A stretch of DNA of 64,000 nucleotides, from positions 10,519,177 through 10,583,176 of the forward strand of contig NC_092659.1 in assembly GCF_032118995.1 (NCBI RefSeq). Reading direction: 5' to 3'. Under the pieces are notes generated by a model. It ran no database searches. It saw nothing but the letters and a program-made list of their open reading frames with translations, and was not told where the DNA came from. The stretch is from Asterias amurensis (Eukaryota; Echinodermata; Asteroidea; Forcipulatida; Asteriidae). Position 1 is the stretch's first letter, and every line of letters starts with the position of its first letter. Made by a program: the position numbers and the translations under genes. This document shows positions 34,201 through 44,672 of the stretch, piece after piece.

Positions 34201-37200
34201 GTGAAAAAGCTTGACTAGAAGATTTAGAGGAGCGTGGAACCAACCGGTGGCCTCATCCCTTTAATGGCAGGCAGGGCGGCTTCCTGGAAGGCGATGGATG
34301 ATGTAGCCAGGACAGCAGCTGCAGGCAACTGGTTTCAAATCTTCACGGTGCGTGGATAGAAGGAGAACTTGTATAGGTCAATGGATGCTTCAGGAATTGT
34401 ATATTTCAATGAGTGGTCGTGACGTCCAAAGTAGTGTGCTGGTTGGATAAATGATGGAAACTGGATATTGACAAGTCCATGGTGGATTTTATAGAACATT
34501 GTTGTTTGGAAAAGTAGTCACCTGTTATGAAGTGGATCCTAGCCTAAGGTAGTGATAAGGGGCATGACCAATGTTGTTCTGCGGTAATCACCAAAGACAA
34601 AGCGAGCTGCAGCTCTTTGAACCTGCTCTAGGCGGTTGACTCCATCCAGGGTGTATGGGTTCCATACTTGGGCAGCTTACTCAAGTTGTGGGCGGACGAG
34701 CATTTGGTAGGCTTTTGCCTTGACACCTTGATGGCATGGTGAAAGTGTGCGACGAAGCAGACCTAATGTGCGGTTGGCCTTCTGTGTGATCTTCTGGCAG
34801 TGGGCATCCCAGTGGAGATAGTGTGAGATAGCTACTCCAAGGTAATCATGCTGACTCACCCTTTAAAGTGCTTTACCAAAGATGATGTACTCGTGTTGTG
34901 AGGGTTTTCTCTTTCTGGTTATTGACAGAATGGCACATTTCTTTATGTTGAAGTGCATTAAAGGCAGTGGACACTATTGGTAATTACTCAAAATATTTAT
35001 TAGCATAAAACCTTACTTGGTGACGAGTAATGGGGAGAGGTTGATAGTATAAAACATTGTGAGAAACGGCTCCCTCTGAAGTGCCATAGTTTTTGAGAAA
35101 GAAGTAATTTTCCACGAATTTGATTTAGAGACCTTAGGTTTAGAACTTGAGGTCTCGAAATCAACCATCTAAGCGCACACAACCTTTGTGTGACAAGGGT
35201 GTTTTTGTTTCATTATTATCTCGCAATGTCGATTACCGATTGAGCTCAAATTTTCACAGGTTTGTTATTTTATGCATATGTTGAGATACACCACTTGTGA
35301 AGGCTAGTCTTTGACAATTACCAATAGTGTCCACTGCCTTTAACCAGGTGGATGACCAGTCAGCAAGTGCCTCGAGATCTTTCTGGAGAATTGCATGATC
35401 TTCTGGTTGCTCTATCTCACGGTAGAGGATGCTATCATCAGCAAATAATCTCATCTTTGACTGGACCTGGTCTTGGATGTCGTTAATATATAGTAGAAAC
35501 AAAGCCGGACCTAGGACTGAGGCTTGGGGGGTACGCCAGATGAAACCTTCCCCCATGATGAGTTGGTTCCATTCACAGATACAGCCTGGATCCGATTGTC
35601 TAGAAACTAACGAATCCAATCTGTAGAGCCTCTGATACCATAGTGATCAAGCTTGGCAGACAATCGTAGATGTGGAACTTTGTCGAACGCCGTGCTGAAA
35701 TCAAGTAGTATGACCTCAATCTGGCCAGGATGTTGCAGTGTGGAAGCCCAGTCATGAGTAGATGTGATAAGTTGCGTAACAGTGGATGGGCACTCTCGAA
35801 AGCCGTGCTGAGAGTCAATGAGGATCATGTTGTTCATGTTTATGTGTTTTGCGACGTGGCTAAGAATGATATGTTCCATAACCTTGCTGCAGATACAAGT
35901 AAGAGAAATTGGATGATAGTTGCATGGTTGTGATTTAGGTCCCTTCTTGTAGATACCAGTTACAAGTGCTTGTTTCCATTGGGAGGGGACAATGCCAAGG
36001 TTGTACGATTGTTGGAACAAAAATGTTAGAGAAGGTGAAAATTCATGTGCAACAGTTTTCAACAGCCTGGGTGGTAGCTCATCTGGCCCGCACGCTTTGG
36101 CCGGTGCTAAAACCAACGGCGCACCCAAGGGAGTGCTCGGGGGGCTTCTTTTCCACATTTTCCTTTTTAGTCGGCTATGTTCAGGGATTAAAAGGTCTGC
36201 AACCCTACCCTTAACAAATTACACATCACATTTATGCCCTGATAAAAATTATTATTATGCCACACCATTTTCGCAAAACAAAGCTTTATCTGTAGGTTCT
36301 GGGTTTGCCACCTCCTTATTCATGGAATTTGCCACCCAGTGATGAAAAGTAGGTAGCACCGCCTATAATGTTCTCTTTTTAACCACGTCCGCAGCATTAC
36401 TATTTAAAACAAAAACCTTTGCTGAATTATTGACTGATTTTTGCAGTTCGTAATTATAGACGGTGTGTCGCATTCCATTCAAATTTTGTGTTTTTCTCTG
36501 GTTTGGTATGAAGCATGAACTTTAGCTTGCCATACCAAGTAGGCTGTGGACCTCAGCTGGGCTCTGTGCTGGGTTACTGTTGTTTTTGATAGCATCAACC
36601 TTTGCGGGGTCCGGGGAGACACTTTTGCCGCTGAAGACGAGTTCAAAGAAGTTTATATGTGGTTGAGGGAACTGGCACTTCTCGTTGTTAACAGTTTGGC
36701 CCTTTTGCTGTAGCACGCCAATGAAGAGGATGGTCTCATTAGCCTCTTTGAGATATGGCGACCAGTATTAGGAGTTCACTGTTAGGTTTGGGTGTAAACA
36801 TGGTAAAGAGACAAATTTACCCCAACCTAGTGTTGTAGCATTGGGTCCACCAGATCTTAAAAAGGCTTATATGTAGATGGTGTTCTGTTTTGGAACAAAG
36901 TGAGTTGTCAAAGCTTCTTGAGCCTTCTCATCATAATCATTCTCATCGCCTGTGTCAGAAAGTGTATCAACAGTGTGAAGTTGCTTACCTCCGTAAAGCA
37001 GTAGCGATGACTGCTTTCTTTTAGCTCCATTGATGTTAAATCTGACCATAGCTTCTTCAAAACGTTTCAGCTGGGTTTCCCATTTGACACTGAGAGCGGT
37101 GTTCATCATGTTCATTGTAAGGGTCGAACGGAGCCAGGGTTAGCATGTTAAATGCTGTGGTTAGCTTTCGTGCTCAGGATTACACATGTGTTAAGTTTGC

Positions 37201-38797
37201 AGTGAATACACATCTCAGCAACAGACCCGTGCAGGCTGCCCTGGCATGCATACAGTAAAAATATGACAAGATAAGCCTCTAGTCCTTCAGTCCAGCATGG
37301 ATTGATGAGACTCCTTTGTGTTTTGTTTCCATAGATATCAAGGTGTGGGACATTATAGCAGAGTTGGTTAAACTGTGCACACTTCCCTCTCCTAGAAATC
37401 CATTTGCCTTGGATTTGGAGTATTTTGATGCTTTACCTCTACAAGAGAGAATCATAGCACTGGGTGCAATGTCACACTTTATGCAGAATGTTCTCAATAA
37501 TGGACCAGACAAATCCTATAGTGGACTTGGTAAGTCTAATTAAACAACTCGTTAACACATTGTAGTGCAAATCACTGTGCTTCCTATTAGCATGAAAACA
37601 AGGTTTTTTTCGTAGAAGGTACAGACTATTTGGTATTACTCTCATGAAATTCTCATGATCAATCTGAGCTGAATTCTCACTGGACCTTTCACCATCATGT
37701 GTAAAATTATCACACACTAAGATAGCTTATTTTTAGCCCTATATAATATAGGACTCTTCCTCTGTACACAGATACAGAGTCCTAACTACATGTATTAAGG
37801 CCCGTTTCTGGGGTGGAAAATTTTCAAAGCTTCATAACTCAAATCCGTCATTTTTCATGAAACAATGCAGCTGCCAACGTTAAAAAATTCCTGTTTTTAT
37901 CGTTTTCTCATTGTGTTGTCTGTTGCCGTGTGGACGCGTATACATTCGCGTGTAAGACGCAAAATGCAAGACGCATGAATTCTTGGTCACCGTATCTTGA
38001 CTGCACAGCGTTAACACGCAAACGCAACGCAAGATTTGCGCGTCGTGGGTCTTGCGTACACACGGCAGACTGTGAGAGTACGAACAAAAATGGGAATTCT
38101 CTAACGTTTGGAGCTGCATTATTTCATGAAAATGACGGATTTGTGAAGAATATATGACGATCAAAACCCACCGCAGAAAAATCTATGCTGCCATGGAATG
38201 TGAATCTGTTGAAATTAGTGCTTTCTTGCAGTTAAGATTTGAGTTATGAAGCTTGTAAAATTTTCCGCCCCAGAAAAGGACCCTGATATCCAAGACGTCA
38301 CTGTAGTTTAATACGACAGTATAAGGCCGCCAGGGCTAGCTTATTTTTAGCCATGCATTGAAGTATGTATGTGAAGCAATGTGAACTGTCACACTAAGTG
38401 TAAGTACTCATGCTTAAACATTGTCCTGGCTATTTATAGACTGTGCGAGTATTTTCTACATTCAAACCTCCAGGATCGCTATCTGGTCCAAACAATAATG
38501 AGTTTTATTGTCAACTGTTGACTGTTCAAACAATAATGAGTTTTATTGTTGACTGTTGACTGTTCAAACAACAGATTGTGCACATTAATAGATTGTGCAC
38601 GTATCACATTTTGTGCACAATAACAGTTTGTTCACAATGACAGAAAGTAGTTCACTTTGTATTCATGAAATCTGCTGTTTTACCAAAGTATGACATTGGT
38701 TTACATTTTAATATTTGTTCTTTGCTATACAGTGTCTGATGACCTGAGAGAAGTTACCAAGCGCCATTTCACAGACTTTCAAATGTTTCTACAATGA
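25282..38797 (+). CDS. Unrecognised multi-exon gene, 3' nine coding exons (~345 residues), 5' end not located
   Basis: I do not recognise the family. Nine exons join in frame: 25282-25429, 27258-27355, 28372-28449, 28735-28862, 28992-29030, 29442-29477, 30170-30242, 32772-32949, 37335-37529, then the terminal exon 38733-38797 ending in TGA (the first listed is the least certain). All junctions have AG acceptors and GT donors and the phases agree, which is hard to get by chance. The protein has a basic helix (KEREKAAKRR), an aromatic/cysteine stretch (GYSRYSCPYVWVRSNHERLV), and a C-terminal helical part (VWDIIAELVKLC, ERIIALGAMSHF) ending HFTDFQMFLQ. No signal peptide, membrane segment or catalytic motif was seen. 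The 25282 acceptor is inferred from the open frame; the N-terminus should lie between 21.2 and 25.2 kb. Introns hold a 35-bp repeat array (30.4-32.6 kb) and nested retroelements (33-37.2 kb). Confidence 0.72.
26016..27027. repeat. Second copy of the 1,011-bp duplication, flanked by a ~28-bp direct repeat
   Basis: Near-identical to 23130-23884 plus 24893-25148 and in the same orientation. It is bounded on both sides by AATGTAATTATGGTCCAAAT followed by ACCAGTC (about 25989-26015 and 27026-27052). It lies in the intron between the first two visible exons of the unknown gene. Confidence 0.9.
27956..28328 (+). mobile_element. TTAA-flanked MITE family A, copy 3
   Basis: Flanked by TTAA at 27952-27955 and 28329-28332. 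Ends are ATGCACTGGACACTATTGG and AAGGTGTCTAGTGTCT. It lies 39 bp upstream of exon 28372-28449 of the unknown gene. Confidence 0.85.
30425..32620. repeat. 35-bp minisatellite array (~62 units) in an intron
   Basis: The unit begins GGCCTGTGAGTACCCAGAAG and continues GCGTCTATCCCCCTCA. Unit variants (TAA, CCCA, GAGCACC, AAACG) recur every 7-8 units (about 245 and 280 bp), a higher-order pattern. The array fills the intron between exons 30170-30242 and 32772-32949 of the unknown gene. Confidence 0.95.
33095..33990 (-). mobile_element. Ty3/Gypsy integrase fragment
   Basis: The reverse strand shows FCGPFVSGDYLLV-like sequence, then RRVEILRSTS, DKICASHGISKVVKTNNGPPF and ECKTFLEYFG (integrase core with NNGPPF for the usual DNGPPF). 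After stops it reads GKLRKTTPPYNPRPYLV, the integrase C-terminal tail. It is broken by stops. It belongs with the gag/RT pieces at 36.5-37.1 kb, with a LINE inserted between them. Confidence 0.8.
34150..36165 (-). mobile_element. CR1/Jockey-like LINE reverse transcriptase, 5'-truncated and decayed
   Basis: The reverse strand shows ACGPDELPPRLLK, NYHPISLTCICSKVMEHI, SQHGFRECPSTVTQL, LLDFSTAFDKVPH, LFLLYINDI and RLFADDSILYREI. After a MITE (34962-35339) it continues with DYLGVAISHYLHWDAH, LRRTLSPCHQGVKAKAY and VQRAAARFVFGDY. Stops and frameshifts are present. It is inserted in the Gypsy remnant. Confidence 0.85.
34962..35339 (+). mobile_element. TTAA-flanked MITE family A, copy 4 (best-preserved ends)
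   Basis: Symmetric ends AGGCAGTGGACACTATTGG / CCAATAGTGTCCACTGCCT are flanked by TTAA at 34958-34961 and 35340-35343. The copy splits the LINE reading frame, so it is younger than the LINE. Confidence 0.9.
36522..37140 (-). mobile_element. Ty3/Gypsy gag and reverse-transcriptase fragments
   Basis: The reverse strand reads a Gag-like piece at 36867-37115 (KRFEEAMVRFNINGAKRKQS, LLLYGGKQLHTVDTL). It also reads an RT/RNase H connection piece at 36522-36716 (KCQFPQPHINFFELVFSGK, VSPDPAKVDAIKN, VHSLLGMAS). Most of pol between them is missing. Same orientation as the integrase at 33-34 kb. Confidence 0.8.
37732..38338. repeat. Fold-back repeat family C, long copy
   Basis: Left arm CCGTTTCTGGGGTGGAAAAT, CAAAGCTTCATAACTCAAAT pairs with right arm GATTTGAGTTATGAAGCTTG, AAAATTTTCCGCCCCAGAAA. 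Edges are TAGCCCTATATAATATAGGA and GGCCGCCAGGGCTA. A shorter relative lies at 40728-41048. Confidence 0.75.
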
Positions 38798-39050
38798 CGG
38801 AGAGACAAGCTGTGCAACTAGCCATGAAATGTTTGTATTATTGACATACAAAGTGAAGCTTTTATAAGATTGAGGCAATGAAAGTCATGGATTGTTATTA
38901 TTATAATTTTTGTATTAATGCAACCAAAGATCAACAGTGGAATGTATACATTCCATTCCAACAAGTTTGGGACTTCATTAAGTGCCTCATGGCAACACAT
39001 TAAGGTCCACTCATGCTATTTCATAGGATTTCAAGTGATCAGGTATAATG

Positions 39051-39056
39051 AATAAA
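39051..39056 (+). terminator. Candidate polyadenylation signal AATAAA of the unknown gene
   Basis: Canonical hexamer 254 bases after the stop codon at 38797, in an AT-rich 3' untranslated stretch. It is the first AATAAA seen downstream of the stop. Chance occurrence in AT-rich DNA cannot be excluded. Confidence 0.45.
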
Positions 39057-39144
39057 AATCACAAAAACGTGACCTCAGCCTCCTTGAAGGGGTCTATTCG
39101 GTATGAAGTTTAAGCAAGAATGTTTAATGTTCCTAGATCCAAAA

Positions 39145-39425
39145 GGAAAGCCGGGGACATGGCCTTCGCGGTTGCTGCACTGCGCTTGTGGGACGCGCTG
39201 CCAGCGAATCTGAGAGGGGCTGCGTCGTTGGCTGTGTTTAAATGCCTCCTCAAGAATTGTTTTTTTCCAGAACCATCCTAATTTGCTCCTCTTTTTGTTT
39301 CTCTATTGGCCTGTCGTTGGTCTGGTTTTGTTTTTGTTCTTATGTTGCCCTCCCTTTGTTAATGTTAGGCGCTCTGTTCTTTGTATAGTGCCTTATAAAT
39401 GCTTTGTATTATTATTATTACTATT
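39145..39425 (+). mobile_element. CR1/L2-like LINE 3' end
   Basis: The plus strand reads AFAVAALRLWDALPANLRG, then AASLAVFKCLLKNCFF and a stop. This is a typical ORF2 C-terminus, followed by a 3' region ending TATAGTGCCTTATAAATGC and an (ATT)n tail. It lies just downstream of the unknown gene. Confidence 0.75.
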
Positions 39426-39679
39426 AAATGTTAGCAGTGAAGATGCATTGCTAAAAGGCTCCTAGAAAACAAAAACAACTTCTTTGTTTTCCCTCGATCT
39501 TCAAGGGTTAAGGTTTGATATGCACTAGTAGTCAGCAAGTGTAGTCAGCACCACAAAGGTTTGGCCTCAAATTTAGGGTTATCTATTCTACTGCAGTAGA
39601 TAGTTACTTGTACTTGTTTTACATTAATATCAAAATAGTGCGTCAAACAAAATGGTTGGCTGACGGACCATTTCAATAT

Positions 39680-39726
39680 TAGACTGGTCTTTGACAATTA
39701 CCAATAGTGTACATTGTACAGTGTCT
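39680..39726 (+). mobile_element. MITE family A fragment (right end)
   Basis: Carries TTTGACAATTACCAATAGTG and the terminal AGTGTCT followed by TTAA (39727-39730). The rest is missing. Confidence 0.75.
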
Positions 39727-39874
39727 TTAATGTATCGTTTTCTGTGGAACTGCCCATTGCTGTTCACCATTGCTGCAGAAATCATGGCTTTCGAAGATAA
39801 AAACCAACGAATAGATCTGTAACTGAAATCAAAAGTGCATAATATGCTGATCTGATGACAATTATCTTTGTTAA

Positions 39875-40291
39875 AGACACTGAACACCTTTGGTAGTTGT
39901 CAAAGACCATTCTTCTCACTGTGTGCAAGACCAATCTTCTCGCTTGGTGTATCTCATGCAAAAAATAACAAGCCTTTGAACATTTGTGCTCAATCGGTTG
40001 TCAAGTTGCGAGATAATAATGGAAAAAAAAAACACCCTTGTCACACGAAAATGTGTGCTTTCAGATGCTTGATTTCGAGACCTCAAAATCTAGTTCTGAG
40101 GTCTAAAAATCAATTTCAAATATTTTAGTGGAAAATTACTTCTTTCTTGCACACTAACTACAATACTCAGTGGATGCCATTTCTCACTATGTTTTATACT
40201 ATAAACAGCTCTACAATGATCATTATTAAACAGGTTTGTAAGTTTTTATGCTAACAATTATTTTAAGTAATAACCAATAGTGTACAGATCT
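39875..40291 (-). mobile_element. TTAA-flanked MITE family A, copy 5 (inverted)
   Basis: Flanked by TTAA at 39871-39874 and 40292-40295. It reads AGACACTGAACACCTTTGG at the left and ACCAATAGTGTACAGATC at the right. It is the longest copy (417 bp), with extra sequence at both ends. Confidence 0.85.
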
Positions 40292-40727
40292 TTAAAGGCA
40301 CAAACCTTTAAAAGTAGTCGATTAAGTTTGAACCTACCTAGAAAGTTTGTGGATCTCACTCGGAGACAAATTAATCAAATTGAGATAATCCGGAGGCGTG
40401 TAGACCTTGGTAACGGCACACATCCTACCACGTACCATGAACCCCTAGCAAAACTGGACATGGAACCTCTTTGGTGAGAGCTCACTCGCAGAGAATGTTT
40501 CCACAAAAGCATTTTCCTCTCATTTGTCAAAGTGGTTTCCACTGTGTACAGATCAAAAATGTTGCTCAGAAATCGACCTACTTTATCTCCCAGTTCATTA
40601 TCTACTCTTATGGACCATTTGTCTTTTCTAGTGTAAATTTCTGTCTATTTTTTACCGAGTTCTATATTTTCTATGTTCCGATAAATTATTCTCAATATTG
40701 TAAATGTCATGTAATTCATCCTTTGAC

Positions 40728-41048
40728 TTAGCCCTGTATCTGTATATATAGGACTCTTTCTCTGTTCACAGATTGTTCACAGATACAGAGTCCCAACTAT
40801 TAAGGCCCGTTTCTAGCGCGGACAATTTTCAAAGCTTCATAACTCAAATCTTACCTGCAGCAAGCCAGATTAAGATTCCATGGCGGCATACATTTTTCTG
40901 CGGTGGGTTTTGGTCGTTATATATTTTTCACAAATCCGTCACTTTCGTGAAATAATGCAGCTTTGAAAATTTTCCGCCCCAGATATGTACCCTGATATCC
41001 AGGACGTCACTGTAGTATAATACGAAAGTGTAAGGCCGCCAGGGCTAC
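40728..41048. repeat. Fold-back repeat family C, short copy
   Basis: Shares AAGGCCCGTTTCT, TTTTCAAAGCTTCATAACTC, TTTCTGCGGTGGGTTTTGGT and the terminal AGGCCGCCAGGGCTA with 37732-38338, but lacks much of that copy's middle. Confidence 0.75.
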
Positions 41049-41184
41049 TTTTGACCGTGATGTAATTTTAGCAATAAACCAATTAATAATAAATCAGTTT
41101 CACTGACCATGGTAAAATCCAAGGATGAAATTGAACATGCTGTTTTGTGATCATGTTCACTGGTTTTTTTTAATTAGCTGTTAA

Positions 41185-41526
41185 AGGGACATGTTGCCTT
41201 GGATCAGGCGAGTTGGTCTATGAAAAGTGTTTGAAACAGTTTGTTATGAAATGCATATGGTTAGAAAGATGTTTCAAAAGTAGAATATAATGATCCACTT
41301 TTACTTTGCGAACTAAGTTTTGTGGAGTCAAAAATTTGATGCCACAAAATGGCTAGCTGCGTTAGTTCATGACGTATAAAGTCAAACCGTGCTTTTTCAA
41401 GGCATTTTCATGTGGATCACTATACTCTAGATATAAAACATCTTTCCCACCATATGTATTTTATAACTAACCGTTTTTAATCGCTTTTCATAGACCAACT
41501 TGCCCAATCTAAGGCAACGTCTACCT
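41185..41526. mobile_element. TTAA-flanked palindromic MITE family D, copy 1
   Basis: Ends AGGGACATGTTGCCTTGG / CTAAGGCAACGTCTACCT, with TTAA at 41181-41184 and a decayed TTGA on the right. Arms carry AGTTGGTCTATGAAAAG and inverted CTTTTCATAGACCAACT. Confidence 0.8.
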
Positions 41527-41654
41527 TTGAAGACTGGCTGGAGCTATTTAAAACCATGTGGAAGTTGAGGCATTGCATGGCGAGGTATCAATATATATTT
41601 GGTTTGCAGTAACACCATGTGTGTATGTACTTGCAAAGTAGAGTTTATTCTTTA

Positions 41655-41782
41655 GAGAACTGTCTTGCCTTGTATTCTACTACCCCAGAGTAGATTTTCC
41701 AGTTTTTGGGGGAGAGTTCTCAGTTCTGAGGTAGTAGGTAAAAAGCAGGACAGTTTTTCTGTGGCCTCCGAGACTCGGAGTT
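41655..41782. repeat. Fragment of fold-back family B
   Basis: Contains GTAGTAGGTAAAAAGCAGGA, CAGTTTTTCTG and AGAGAACTGTC, as in the arms of the element at 12165-12632. Confidence 0.55.
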
Positions 41783-43077
41783 TAGGATGGGATGCTGACT
41801 AGCCACACCGCAGGAATTGACTGCGCTACTATTGATTGGTTGCTGATTAGAATTCTACCTCCATGGTCCTCTTCACCTTGGCTTCCAGGGACAGCTTCAA
41901 GCCCCAAAACTTTATCATGAATGTTGTGTGATGATTGCAAGATTGATTACGTTCCATCAAGTGTCTCAACCATGGCTCATTCATTTTGTCAGGATTCTTT
42001 TTAAAATCTGAAAACATGTCGTACAAATTTTTGGGGTGAATTGCAATATTAGGCTGTAATTGTTTTATTAGGCTGTAATTGGTCATCTAGAATCCATAAA
42101 ACAACTCAAAACTTAAATGTTGAAGCGTGATGCTAAAACTTTTTTCTCAAACAATGATTGAATTTTGTACGCCTAACCGACGCACCCGGGTACCCACTGA
42201 CAGATGGAAATCGTTATTACATGTAAATGCAGGCTCACCCCGCTTCACAGCTCGCCAAAAATAGGAGTTGTAAAAAGGCATAGTACTTGCTGACTGAATG
42301 GTAGGCCTACTGCGTTATAAAATTCGCTTTGTTTGCCAGTTCTTCTAATCAGTGTGGCTGAGCTCTGCATGCAATAATACACGATTGTGTGTGGGGTGAG
42401 CAGAACAGGAATGTATTGCGAGGTCACAGTGCCATTTGGATTCCTACTAGTATATAGGTGAAGAGGCTGTACATCATGTCCCCCACTTTTTGAAGGGTGG
42501 GGACATTATATCAACTGTGTGACCCATCGCTATAAAGGCTTTACACTCGCATACTCCATCTTTGACAGATTGGCCTCCTTATTATAATAGATCTGCCCTT
42601 GGTAATTCAAAAGGCTTTACTGCTGCTCATGTTTTGTTTCGTTCATCATGCCTCTAATTGCCCTAAGATTGCACCCTGCGCCGTAAAAGGCTTTGTGTTC
42701 CGCACTCACACGCTCCATCTTTAATAGATCCCCCCACCCCTAACCTGGATCTGCCCTTGATGATGCTGTTGGTGGTGATTTGGATAATTGAGTTATCTTT
42801 CAGAATTAACAATATCATAGCAAAACAAGAAAAGTCGTGTTTGAAAACACAAATGGCCTGCAAGGTCAGTCCGTTTCTTGACATTTGACACATGTAGAGC
42901 AGAGTGTTGTGCAATGCTGTGCTGCAGATACTCTGCCATATAGGTGGGAAAAAACCTATGGGTGAAAACACTTCTACACACTACAACTGCCCCCCCCCAC
43001 CCCACACACACGCACACACACACACAATTTCTACTCTTTCTGCTACATTACTTTTTTGATAGGAGATTTAAAGGTAA
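41783..43077. other. Intergenic; no gene recognised
   Basis: Contains a minus-strand open frame at 41847-42086 with no family resemblance. It also holds a fragment (about 42655-42735) sharing GGCTTTGTGTTCCGC and CTCCATCTTTAATAGAT with 48.6-49.4 kb, and a (CA)n tract at about 42995-43026. I cannot support a gene. Confidence 0.45.
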
Positions 43078-43081
43078 TTAC

Positions 43082-43345
43082 TCAAAATAATTATTAGCAT
43101 AAAACCTTACTTGTAACAAGTTATTGGGAGAGGTTGGTAGCATAAAAATTTGTGAGAAACGGCTCCCTCTGAAATGAGGTAGTTTTCGAGAGAAAGAAGT
43201 CATTTTCTACGAATTTGATTTCGAGACCTAAGATTTAAAATTTGAGGTCTCGAAATCAAGCATCTGAAAGCACACAACTTCCTGTGACAAGGGTGTTTTT
43301 TCTTTCATTATTATCTCACAACTTCAATGACCGATTGAGCTCCCA
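43082..43345 (+). mobile_element. MITE family A, copy 6 (3'-truncated)
   Basis: Starts after TTAA (43078-43081) with a short deletion inside the terminal repeat (AGGTAATTACTC). It follows the family to ATGACCGATTGAGCTC and then stops abruptly. Confidence 0.8.
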
Positions 43346-43959
43346 GGACCAACCCACATGAAATCTTTTTGTGTCCTGAGTTATAATAAGTTTGCATGCA
43401 CGCAAGCACAAATCAGCACCAAAACACCAGAACACCACACACACAATCTGGGACCCTCCTTTGTTCAACTCTTTGTGATAGCAAACCATGGAACCATTGT
43501 CCTTTTTGTTATATTGGTCCCCGGTTTGAATGTGGACACAAACCCACACACGGAAGGACATTTCGGAAACAGTATGTCCCTTTTGCGGCTTCGCCTCCGC
43601 AGGGCAAATAAGTGGCTTAAAAAGGGCAACAAAACTTAACCACCCCACTTTCGCGACAGTTACAGTAAGGTAAAAGCTATCGGCTTACATAAAGGTTCGG
43701 GATTTCACAAAGAGCTGAGATGGATTTCAATTCAAATCAATTCTAGTTGCCAAATAAAGTGTGACGTCACAATACAAGTTACTATGGCAATACTGACGAT
43801 TTGTCTTTCAATGAATCTTATTGCTTTGTGAAATCGACCCCTGGTCAATAAAAGTGGGGGTTTTTCGTTTTTTTTTCCCCAAACATATTGTAAATGTGCT
43901 TGTCTCAATTCATTTAAGTTTACAAGATACGCAAGAAAGCAAGGTCATGAGATACATCA

Positions 43960-44130
43960 ATGGGCAATATTTTTGATAGCGTGATGAGGGCACTCTCAAT
44001 CACTTCCCGGGGTATATTCATTGATACCCAAAACAGTTATTAAAGATTGGAACACATTACCACCACAGACATCTAATCCATCACGGACAATAAGACTTTT
44101 AAAGGAGCTGTTATAATCCACCTCTAAAGC
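43960..44130 (+). mobile_element. LINE ORF2 C-terminal remnant
   Basis: The plus strand at about 44025-44115 reads PKTVIKDWNTLPPQTSNPSR then TIRLLKELL and a stop. This is the familiar LINE tail (F.RTIxxWNxLP). No more of the element is clear. Confidence 0.6.
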
Positions 44131-44672
44131 AAATTGAAAATACGACGCAACAAACATGACAAAAGTGACACAAACGCCTATTCATCTGTGCAGGGCGAAT
44201 TGCGTTCACCCCCGGAAGTGATAAAAATACTATTTACGGTAAAAAATAAGGCGCATTGTAAGCAAAAACATGTCCCTGAATCATTTAGATTTATAAATCT
44301 CAAACTAACTTTTATTGTACCTTCACAAGCCTGGAAATTTGTACGCATAGTATAACAAACCATCAATAGATGTGCAACAGGTCAGCACCAATTGCACATC
44401 ATGAGTGTTCACCACAGTAACTCATCAATCCAATGTACGGCCAATCAAGGGTCAAGGTGAAATGCATGGAAAAGTAATTGTATTAAACAAACTAGCATTA
44501 ATTATAAAAAGCATTTAGTGTAAACTGAAATTATAATGTCATTATTGCAACATAACAGTTACATAGCGTACTGTGCATCACCTACATGTATCTGGTTATC
44601 TGTATGTATGCGATAACACAAAAAAACAATGCTTTGAAGTTGAGTTTGTGGAATCTGTCCACCAAGTACATG

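Noticed and set aside
41847..42086. Minus-strand 79-codon frame
   Set aside because: No recognised motif, no splice or promoter support; may be chance.
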